Positions 1-5,299 of a stretch of 6,802 bases of DNA are shown here, piece after piece. The position numbers were made by a program, and so were the translations under genes. The stretch is taken from positions 1-6,802 of the forward strand of contig JAJYCH010000267.1 of NCBI GenBank assembly GCA_021778575.1. The letters are read 5' to 3'. The DNA is from Planctomycetota bacterium (lineage in GTDB: Bacteria; Planctomycetota; Planctomycetia; Isosphaerales; Isosphaeraceae). The notes under the pieces were generated by a model. The model had not been told where the DNA came from, ran no database searches, and saw nothing but the letters and a program-made list of their open reading frames with translations. Position 1 is the first letter of the stretch. Each line of letters starts with the position of its first letter.

Positions 1-277
1 GACGCAGAAGGTTGCGTCCATGACCGGTCACAAGCTGTTGATCGTGGAGCCCTACCGCGTCGACGAGAAAACGAAAGACAAACTCGTCCCCACCGGCCGC
101 ACGTTCGTCGTCGTCGACACGCTCGGGGCGGGGCTCGACGAGATGGTCCTGGTCTGCCAGGGTTCGAGCGCACGACTCACCCCCGAGACCGAGAAATTAC
201 CGATTGACGCGGTGGTGATTGGCCTGGTCGACACGGTGGACGTCGGCGGCAAGACCATCTTCTCGAACCGCGATTGA
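1..277 (+). CDS. BMC-P shell vertex protein (EutN/CcmL family), 5'-truncated
   Basis: This is a pentameric shell protein expected to cap the vertices of a bacterial microcompartment. The open frame runs back to the window edge, and the residues TQKVAS just before the first in-window Met match the conserved N-terminal strand of the family (typically ...GxVVATxKxxSLxGxKLLxVxP). The true start is therefore upstream, and the ATG at 20 is internal. About 91 codons are visible. They include the hallmark DTLGAGLDEMVLVCQGSSAR stretch followed by PIDAVVIGLVD, which is the canonical EutN/CcmL fold signature. Of the three BMC-P genes here it is closest to the family consensus. It ends 50 bases before the aldehyde dehydrogenase start, in the same orientation, so the two probably share a transcript. 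The family call is confident; the N-terminus is simply missing from the window. Confidence 0.93.
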   Translation, partial: TQKVASMTGHKLLIVEPYRVDEKTKDKLVPTGRTFVVVDTLGAGLDEMVLVCQGSSARLTPETEKLPIDAVVIGLVDTVDVGGKTIFSNRD

Positions 278-327
278 TCGCACACGCACAAATCCTTTAC
301 CGGCCCTCTGACCCGACGGTGACGCCC

Positions 328-1758
328 ATGGAAATGTCCGAAGACCTGATCCGCAACGTCATCCAGCAGGTTCTGACCCAGATGGGAACCGGGACCAACT
401 CGGCGAATGGCAACGGGACGACTCCCAGGCCCGGCGGCAAGGACGGCGTTTACCCGACGGCCGATGCCGCTGTGACCGCTTCTGAAGCGGCGTTCGCGAA
501 GTATCGCAAGCGCCCGCTCGTCTGTCGCAAGAAGGCCGTCCAGTGCATCCGCGACATCTGCGTGAGCCAGGCCGAGGAACTGGGCCGGATGGAGATGGAA
601 GAGACCAAGATCGGCCGACTTGATCATAAAATTGCCAAGCTCCGCGATGCGATCCCCCTGGCTCCCGGCGTCGAATACCTCCGAACCGACAACTGGTCGG
701 GCGACGATGGGATCACTCTGACCGACTACGCCCCGTTCGGTGTCATCGGCGCGATCACGCCGGTCACGCACAGCCTGCCCACTCTGGCCGGCAACGCGAT
801 CAACATGCTCGCCGCCGGCAACACGGTGGTCGTCAACGCTCACCCATCGGGGGCGAAGATCGCCGCCGAAGGGGTCCGCCGATTCAACCGGGCGATCCGC
901 GAGGCGATCGGTCTCGACGACCTGATCACGATCATCGAGACGCCGACGCTCGAATCGGCCGCCGCCCTGTTCGATCACCGAGGCGTCAAGCTTCTCGTCG
1001 TAACCGGTGGGCCCGCCGTGGCCAGGGCCGCGCTTGCGAGCAAGCGTCGGGCGGTCGTCGCCGGGCCGGGCAATCCGCCGGTCGTCGTCGATGCGACGGC
1101 GGACATCGAGAACGCCGCGAAGTCGATCATCACCGGAGCGGCATTCGATAATAACTTGCTCTGCATTGGCGAGAAGCAGGTGTTCGCGGTCTCCGACATC
1201 TTCGACAAGCTGATGGAAGCTGTTGGCCGCCACGGCGGTTTCCGGCTCAACTCGAACCAGATCGACAAGCTGACGTCCAAAGCGTTCGTGATCGGCGACG
1301 ACAAGCATTATCACGTGAACAAGGATCTCGTCGGCAACGACGCCGCCGTGCTCGCCCGGCACGCGGGCGTCGAGGCCCCGCAAGGGACCGAGATCGTTTA
1401 CGGCGAGACCGGGGCCGACCACCTGTTCGTCGAGCACGAACAGATGATGCCATTCATCCCGTTCGTCCGCGTGCCCGACGTCGATCGGGCCATCGAACTG
1501 GCTCACGCCAGCGAGCATGGATATAACCACACGGCGATCCTGCATTCGCGAGATACCTCGGTGATGTCGCGGATGGGCAAGCTGATGGATTGCACGATCT
1601 TCGTCATCAACGGACCGAGCACCGCCGGTCTGGGTCTGGGAGGCGAAGGGGTTCTGTCGTTCTCGATCGCCGGCCCGACGGGTGAAGGCGTGACGACACC
1701 GTTGACCTATACCCGGCAGCGCCGGACGGCGGTTGTGGGGACGATGCGGTTTGTTTGA
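328..1758 (+). CDS. CoA-acylating aldehyde dehydrogenase, BMC-targeted (PduP-like)
   Basis: The enzyme would oxidise an aldehyde to its acyl-CoA with NAD+ and CoA in the BMC lumen. In a planctomycetal fucose/rhamnose BMC the expected substrate is L-lactaldehyde. The 476-aa product has the ALDH architecture: a cofactor-domain motif PFGVIGAITPVTHSLPT (136-152), VTGGPAVARAA (225-235), GPGNPP (246-251), and the catalytic Cys279 in FDNNLLCIGEK, which matches the PduP/EutE active-site context. Residues 1-20 (MEMSEDLIRNVIQQVLTQMG) form a short amphipathic helix followed by a Gly/Asn/Pro-rich linker (about 21-40), the layout of an N-terminal encapsulation peptide. The ATG at 328 places this helix at the very N-terminus. 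The Met at 334 is an alternative start; a TTG at 274 would add an atypical leader. No strong Shine-Dalgarno is seen. The downstream BMC-P follows after 17 bases. Confidence 0.93.
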   Translation: MEMSEDLIRNVIQQVLTQMGTGTNSANGNGTTPRPGGKDGVYPTADAAVTASEAAFAKYRKRPLVCRKKAVQCIRDICVSQAEELGRMEMEETKIGRLDHKIAKLRDAIPLAPGVEYLRTDNWSGDDGITLTDYAPFGVIGAITPVTHSLPTLAGNAINMLAAGNTVVVNAHPSGAKIAAEGVRRFNRAIREAIGLDDLITIIETPTLESAAALFDHRGVKLLVVTGGPAVARAALASKRRAVVAGPGNPPVVVDATADIENAAKSIITGAAFDNNLLCIGEKQVFAVSDIFDKLMEAVGRHGGFRLNSNQIDKLTSKAFVIGDDKHYHVNKDLVGNDAAVLARHAGVEAPQGTEIVYGETGADHLFVEHEQMMPFIPFVRVPDVDRAIELAHASEHGYNHTAILHSRDTSVMSRMGKLMDCTIFVINGPSTAGLGLGGEGVLSFSIAGPTGEGVTTPLTYTRQRRTAVVGTMRFV

Positions 1759-1760
1759 TC

Positions 1761-1770
1761 GGAAGGAAAG
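1761..1770 (+). promoter_or_regulatory. Ribosome binding site deciding the second BMC-P start
   Basis: GGAAGGAAAG lies about 5 bases upstream of the ATG at 1776. It favours that start over the in-frame TTG at 1755, which would overlap the end of the aldehyde dehydrogenase. Confidence 0.7.
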
Positions 1771-1775
1771 CTTCG

Positions 1776-2030
1776 ATGCAACTTGGCAGGGTCCTGGGTA
1801 CGGTGACGACGACGATCAAGCATCCCTCGTTGCAGGGGGAGCGGTTGCTCGTGGTTCAGCTTGAGTCCAGAGACGGCCGAAGAGATGGCGAGCCAGTCCT
1901 GGTGTTCGACCGGATGGGGGCGGGACGTGGCGATCAGGTGCTGGTGACGAGTGATGGGGCGTTGTTGCAAGATCAGCTCGGCAAGACGACGCCGGGACGT
2001 TGGAGCGTGATGGGGTTGCCCGATCGATGA
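1776..2030 (+). CDS. BMC-P shell vertex protein, second paralogue (EutN/CcmL family)
   Basis: An 84-aa pentamer-type shell protein. The N-terminus MQLGRVLGTVTTTIKHPSLQ is the classic EutN/CcmL opening, followed by GERLLVVQLE and FDRMGAGRGDQVLV. The second half is diverged: the usual GSSAR is replaced by SDGALLQDQLGK and the protein ends in SVMGLPDR, still in register with the family's (V/I)xGxVD ending. The start at 1776 is preceded by a good purine-rich ribosome binding site (GGAAGGAAAG, 1761-1770); an in-frame TTG at 1755 would add residues unlike the family. Its stop overlaps the next start as ATGA (2027-2030), implying translational coupling to the 225-aa protein. Planctomycetal BMC loci typically carry several BMC-P paralogues, consistent with this being one of a set. 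Confidence 0.92.
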   Translation: MQLGRVLGTVTTTIKHPSLQGERLLVVQLESRDGRRDGEPVLVFDRMGAGRGDQVLVTSDGALLQDQLGKTTPGRWSVMGLPDR

Positions 2031-2704
2031 CGCCAAGCTGGACCGAGGTCAACGCGGCCGTGATGGCCGTCCTGGGAGGAATCGCCCGGCCAACTCGGCC
2101 GGTCGTTCGGCCTTCGAAGCCGGATCACGAGGACCACGTCTTCGTCGAGCGACTGTTCTCGCTCCGGCACGCGGAAGCGGTTGGTGATGTCGAGGAGATT
2201 CGCGTTGCCGGCGGCACGGTCGTCACTCCTCTGGCTCTCGATTTGTTACGTCGAAAACGCATCCGGATTCGTTACGTATCAAAAAATGAATCTGCCTCGG
2301 CGACGGCTCGCCGGCAAGGGGAGTGGGGCTTCGCGATCGAGTCAAAGGTCGGGACAGCGGATGCGATCCGACGGATCTTGCTCGAAGGCTGGTCCGAGGT
2401 CGGCGGCGGATCGATCGAAGCGGCGCGCTGGGTCGTCGAGGGGGATGGTCGAGGCGCTTTTGTGATCGCCGACGAGGCGTCGCTCGCGACGTTTCGGACC
2501 AGTCGAATCGACGGCATTCGCCCGGCGACCGTCTGCGATCCCGACGCGGTTTCCCGGGCGATCCATCATCTGGGCGTGAACCTGGTCGTGGTTGAACCTC
2601 GCGACAAGTCGATTTACTTGCTCAAACAGATCGGCGAGCGGTTCCGCCAAGGGGGTGCCCCGATGATCCCCATAGGACTCGAAGAAATGGAGGCCGCGCG
2701 ATGA
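2027..2704 (+). CDS. BMC-operon protein of uncertain function; C-terminus weakly RpiB/LacAB-like
   Basis: I do not firmly recognise this 225-aa protein. It starts at the ATG coupled to the preceding BMC-P stop (ATGA) and ends with the same overlap into the next BMC-P, so it sits tightly between two shell genes. Residues 5-18 (WTEVNAAVMAVLGG) form a short amphipathic helix followed by a Pro/Arg-rich linker (20-33), resembling an encapsulation peptide. Residues 61-82 carry GGTVVTPLALDLLRRKRIRI, similar in style to the 'TP-x-A-x-D' helix seen in several BMC-associated proteins. Residues 100-205 (GFAIES..., GIRPATVCDPDAVSRAIHHLGVNLVVVE in sequence order) recall the RpiB/LacA/LacB sugar-phosphate isomerase fold, but no isomerase active-site Cys or His context is obvious. 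It could be an inactive isomerase-like scaffold, a genuine sugar-phosphate isomerase, or another luminal enzyme. The gene itself is certain; the function is not. Confidence 0.85.
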   Translation: MTPSWTEVNAAVMAVLGGIARPTRPVVRPSKPDHEDHVFVERLFSLRHAEAVGDVEEIRVAGGTVVTPLALDLLRRKRIRIRYVSKNESASATARRQGEWGFAIESKVGTADAIRRILLEGWSEVGGGSIEAARWVVEGDGRGAFVIADEASLATFRTSRIDGIRPATVCDPDAVSRAIHHLGVNLVVVEPRDKSIYLLKQIGERFRQGGAPMIPIGLEEMEAAR

Positions 2705-2979
2705 GGATTGCCGAGGTGATCGGTCGCGTGACGCTCTCTCGCTCCCACCCGGCGCTCAAGGCCGCCCGGTTCGTCATTGCCTTGCCGATGACGGCAGACG
2801 CCTTGACGGGCGACTCTGAAAAACGCGGCGAGGAAGTGATCGCCTATGACGACCTGGGGGCGTCGCCGGGCTCGATCATCGCCCTGAGCGAAGGGGCCGA
2901 GGCGGCCAATCCGTTCAAGCCGTCGAAGAAACCGATCGACGCATACTGCGCTGCGTTGATCGATCAAATCAATTGTTGA
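2701..2979 (+). CDS. BMC-P shell vertex protein, third paralogue (EutN/CcmL family)
   Basis: A 92-aa shell pentamer subunit opening with MRIAEVIGRVTLSRSHPALK, a clear EutN/CcmL N-terminus, followed by FVIALPM and YDDLGASPGSIIALSEG. The family GAG loop is altered to GAS, and the GSSAR segment is replaced by GAEAANPFKPSKKPIDAYCAALIDQINC; the PIDA...(I/V)D ending is retained. The start overlaps the previous stop as ATGA. It is the most diverged of the three paralogues around the pore loop, so the copies are probably not interchangeable. A 45-base gap follows before the aldolase. Confidence 0.92.
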   Translation: MRIAEVIGRVTLSRSHPALKAARFVIALPMTADALTGDSEKRGEEVIAYDDLGASPGSIIALSEGAEAANPFKPSKKPIDAYCAALIDQINC

Positions 2980-3010
2980 AGAAGTCGATTCAAGTTCTCT
3001 CGAATTCCCA

Positions 3011-3017
3011 AAAGGAA
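3011..3017 (+). promoter_or_regulatory. Ribosome binding site for the class II aldolase
   Basis: AAAGGAA is placed 7 bases before the ATG at 3025, a normal Shine-Dalgarno spacing. It supports that start after the 45-base gap downstream of the third BMC-P. Confidence 0.6.
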
Positions 3018-3024
3018 CCTGGCC

Positions 3025-3912
3025 ATGTCGAGCAACGGCAATTTGATGAGCGAATGGAAGCTTCGCGAGGAGATGTGCGAGATCGGCCGACGGGTCTACA
3101 ACAAGGGATTCGCGGCAGCCAACGATGGCAACATCTCGTTTCGTCTGAGCGAGGATCGCGTCCTCTGCACGCCGACTCGCGTCTCGAAAGGGTTCATGAA
3201 GCCCGACGACCTCTGCATCGTCGACATGGACGGCAAGCAGGTCTCGGGCAAGCGAAAGCGGTCGAGCGAGATCCTCTTGCACCTGACGATCATGAAAACG
3301 CGTCCTGATATCAAGAGCTGCGTTCACTGCCACCCGCCGCACGCGACGGCGTTCGCCGTGGCTCACGAACCGATCCCGAAATGCACGATGCCCGAGTTCG
3401 AGGTCTTCCTCGGCGAGGTTGCCATCGCCCCGTATGAGACGCCCGGAACGCAAGCGTTTGCCGATACGGTGATCCCTTACGTCAAGGATACCGACGTGAT
3501 CATCCTCGCGAACCACGGCACGATCACCTGCGGCCCCGACCTGATGGACGCCTACTTCAAGACCGAGATCATCGACGCCTACTGCCGGATCTTGATCCTG
3601 ACCAAGCAACTCGGCCGGGTGAATTACTACGACGACGCCAAGGCCGCCGAGCTGATCAAGATCAAGCCCAATCTGGGCATCCGCGACGTCCGGCTCGAAA
3701 AGGGCCTCGAAAACTGCGACCTCTGCGGCAACAGCCTGTTCCGCGAAGGCTACACCGACTTCAAGCCCGAGCCCAACGCCTTCATCCCCGCCAAGCTCCA
3801 GCAGGCCGCCGCGCCCGCTCCGTCATCGAACGGCGAGCCGATGGACGCGATGGTCCAGGCGATCACCGATCAGGTGATGCGAGCGATGAACGGGTCGGCT
3901 TCGCGGAATTGA
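3025..3912 (+). CDS. Class II (Zn-dependent) aldolase, L-fuculose/L-rhamnulose-1-phosphate type, BMC-targeted
   Basis: The enzyme is predicted to cleave a deoxyhexulose-1-phosphate to DHAP and L-lactaldehyde. The aldolase domain (about 8-215) has the FucA/AraD-family signatures: AANDGNISFR (31-40), a candidate catalytic Glu82 in RSSEILLHL, metal ligands His101 and His103 in CVHCHPPHATAF, and His164 in LANHGTI. At 295 aa it is clearly longer than the roughly 215-aa FucA. The extra C-terminal region holds CDLCGN (Cys231/Cys234), an Ala/Pro/Ser linker, and an amphipathic helix MDAMVQAITDQVMRAMNG (273-290) that looks like a C-terminal encapsulation peptide. This matches the known role of a class II aldolase as luminal cargo of planctomycetal BMCs. 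Fuculose-1-P versus rhamnulose-1-P cannot be decided from sequence. The stop touches a downstream ATG (TGATG at 3910-3914). Confidence 0.92.
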   Translation: MSSNGNLMSEWKLREEMCEIGRRVYNKGFAAANDGNISFRLSEDRVLCTPTRVSKGFMKPDDLCIVDMDGKQVSGKRKRSSEILLHLTIMKTRPDIKSCVHCHPPHATAFAVAHEPIPKCTMPEFEVFLGEVAIAPYETPGTQAFADTVIPYVKDTDVIILANHGTITCGPDLMDAYFKTEIIDAYCRILILTKQLGRVNYYDDAKAAELIKIKPNLGIRDVRLEKGLENCDLCGNSLFREGYTDFKPEPNAFIPAKLQQAAAPAPSSNGEPMDAMVQAITDQVMRAMNGSASRN

Positions 3913-3923
3913 TGGAGAAACGG

Positions 3924-4124
3924 ATGCCCAATTCGTGGTCATTGATCATCACCGGAGCCGTGATGGTGACCTCGGGCGTGTCAACCTATCTGATGGCGGC
4001 CACGGCAAATCATCCCTCGAAGTTGAATGAACGGCTTCTCATGGGAGTATCGTGTTGCTGGTCGGCTTGCGGGGTGTTCGCGATCATCGGTGGGATAGTC
4101 CAGGTTCTTCGTTCGTGGTTCTGA
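3924..4124 (+). CDS. Small two-helix membrane protein, function unknown
   Basis: The 66-aa product has two hydrophobic segments, about residues 6-27 (SLIITGAVMVTSGVSTYLMA at its core) and 39-62 (CCWSACGVFAIIGGIVQVL), joined by a polar loop NHPSKLNER; a hairpin in the inner membrane is the simplest reading. I do not recognise a family. The start at 3924 has GGAG (3914-3917) six bases upstream. The in-frame ATG at 3912, overlapping the aldolase stop, is an alternative that adds MEKR, so coupling to the aldolase is possible. It is an odd guest among soluble lumen and shell genes. It could be a lineage-specific insertion, because it sits between the aldolase and a repeat element. Moderate confidence that it is expressed. 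Confidence 0.6.
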   Translation: MPNSWSLIITGAVMVTSGVSTYLMAATANHPSKLNERLLMGVSCCWSACGVFAIIGGIVQVLRSWF

Positions 4125-4130
4125 ATCTGC

Positions 4131-4202
4131 GTAGGGTAGGGCTTGCCCTGCCGTTTTGAAACAACGGTCGCCAAGGGGACGGCAGGGCAAGCCCTACCCT
4201 AC
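4131..4202 (+). repeat. Perfect inverted repeat (24-bp arms, 24-nt loop), REP/MITE-like or terminator-like
   Basis: Bases 4131-4154 and 4179-4202 are exact reverse complements, beginning GTAGGGTAGGGCTTGCCCTG. Each arm contains a smaller palindrome of its own, AGGGCTTGCCCT (4138-4149) and AGGGCAAGCCCT (4184-4195). The loop contains CGGTCGCCAA (4165-4174), which recurs in the downstream element at 6751-6760. It fills most of the gap between the membrane protein and the dehydrogenase. It lacks a following U-tract, so it is a poor intrinsic terminator; a REP-type palindrome that may tune transcript stability or attenuate read-through is a better fit. Confidence 0.85.
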
Positions 4203-4219
4203 AAACACGGGGGTTCCTC

Positions 4220-5299
4220 ATGAAGGTCAGCATCATCGGCGGGGGCGGGTTGGTCGGCTCTTGCGCGGCTTATGCGTTACAGTGCGGCGGGATCGTCAGC
4301 GGGCTTGACCTGATCGACGTCAACGCGGATCTTTGCCGGGGCCAGGCTCTCGATCTGCTTCACGGTTCGTCGATCGCGGCCGACCAGCGGATCAGGGCGA
4401 CCGGCTATGAAGCGATCCCCGAGAGCGACCTCGTCTGTATCACGGCGGGCCTGCGCCGGAAGCCGGATGAGAGCCGGCTCGACCTGATCAACCGAAACGT
4501 CGAGCTTTTCCTCGGCATTCTTGGAAACGTCAAAAGTGCTGGCTTGAAAAAGTCAGCAATCGTCCTGGTTGTCTCGAATCCGGTCGATGTCTTGACGTAC
4601 CTCGCCACGCTCCAGCTTGGCTTGCCCTCGACTCAGGTCATTGGCCTGGGGACCGAACTCGATTCGGCTCGGTTCCGAAGTTTGATCGCCGAGTCGCTCA
4701 AACTTCCGCCGACGCAGGTCACGGCGACGATCCTCGGCGAGCATGGCGACAGCATGGTGCCGATCTGGTCGGCCGCTCAGGCGGCGGGCTTGCCGCTCGA
4801 TAAGTTCCCGGGCTGGACCTCGGGCACGGCTGATGCCCTGTTCGCCAAGACTCGCGGGAGCGGGGCCGAGGTCATCAAGCTGAAGGGCGGAGCGGGGTTC
4901 GCGGTTGGCCTGTCGATCGCCGACGTGATCCATTCGATTGCTCTCGACAGTCGGCGAATCTTGCCGGTGGCTTCGCTGGTGAACGGGACATATGGGATGC
5001 GCGATGTTTGCATCTCGGTGCCGACGGTCGTCGGTCGGAACGGGGTCGAGGCTCAACTTGAGATCGAACTCTGGCCGAAGGAAGTGTCAGCCTTGCAGCA
5101 CTCGGGACAGGTGCTTCGAGGAACAATTGATCAGGTTTTGAAGTTGAATCCGAACGCCAGCAAGGGCGCGATCCTGCCGAAACCCGCCTCGCAACCTTCG
5201 ACCGGCGGCATCAAAGTAACGATGGGATCGGGCGGCGGGAATGGGTCAATGGGCAAGTCCCGGGTGACGATCTCGGGGCAAGGGGGATCACGTGGTTAA
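4220..5299 (+). CDS. NAD-dependent lactate/malate dehydrogenase with Gly-rich C-terminal extension
   Basis: A 359-aa 2-hydroxyacid dehydrogenase of the LDH/MDH superfamily, likely recycling NAD(H) for the BMC. The N-terminal Rossmann motif is GGGGLVG (7-13), with Asp33 ending strand 2, which favours NAD over NADP. Catalytic residues align as Arg86 (LDH Arg109), Asp148 (Asp168), Arg151 (Arg171) and His175 in GEHGDS (His195). The specificity loop AGLRRKPDESR puts Arg80 at the LDH Gln102 position, and Ala225 falls at the LDH Thr246 position; both are more like malate than lactate dehydrogenase. The usual family length ends near residue 312. A tail of about 45 residues, rich in Gly/Ser, follows, with two similar segments, KVTMGSGGG (332-340) and RVTISGQGG (348-356). 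Upstream GGGGG at 4209-4213 is a weak ribosome site. The stop overlaps the next gene's GTG start by 8 bases. Family certain; physiological substrate open. Confidence 0.9.
   Translation: MKVSIIGGGGLVGSCAAYALQCGGIVSGLDLIDVNADLCRGQALDLLHGSSIAADQRIRATGYEAIPESDLVCITAGLRRKPDESRLDLINRNVELFLGILGNVKSAGLKKSAIVLVVSNPVDVLTYLATLQLGLPSTQVIGLGTELDSARFRSLIAESLKLPPTQVTATILGEHGDSMVPIWSAAQAAGLPLDKFPGWTSGTADALFAKTRGSGAEVIKLKGGAGFAVGLSIADVIHSIALDSRRILPVASLVNGTYGMRDVCISVPTVVGRNGVEAQLEIELWPKEVSALQHSGQVLRGTIDQVLKLNPNASKGAILPKPASQPSTGGIKVTMGSGGGNGSMGKSRVTISGQGGSRG
5281..5286 (+). promoter_or_regulatory. Ribosome binding site for the 432-aa protein (GTG start)
   Basis: AGGGGG lies 5 bases before the GTG at 5292, inside the end of the dehydrogenase gene. 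No in-frame ATG occurs until about 90 bases further on, within conserved-looking sequence, so the GTG is the best start. Confidence 0.65.

Noticed and set aside
20..277. ATG at position 20 as the start of the first BMC-P gene
   Set aside because: The frame stays open to the window edge and the residues before it (TQKVAS) match the family's conserved N-terminal strand, so the gene is truncated by the window.
274..327. TTG at 274 as the start of the aldehyde dehydrogenase
   Set aside because: It would overlap the BMC-P stop and add 18 residues ahead of the encapsulation-peptide helix, which is normally at the very N-terminus; no ribosome site supports it.
52..1545. Long minus-strand open frame opposite the aldehyde dehydrogenase
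   Set aside because: Its translation is low in recognisable motifs and rich in Arg/Asp/His from antisense GC-rich codons. The plus-strand gene carries a clear ALDH active site, so this is a shadow frame.
2614..3609. Minus-strand 331-codon open frame across the third BMC-P and aldolase
   Set aside because: It spans two convincing plus-strand genes plus their intergenic gap and has no family signature; typical high-GC antisense opening.
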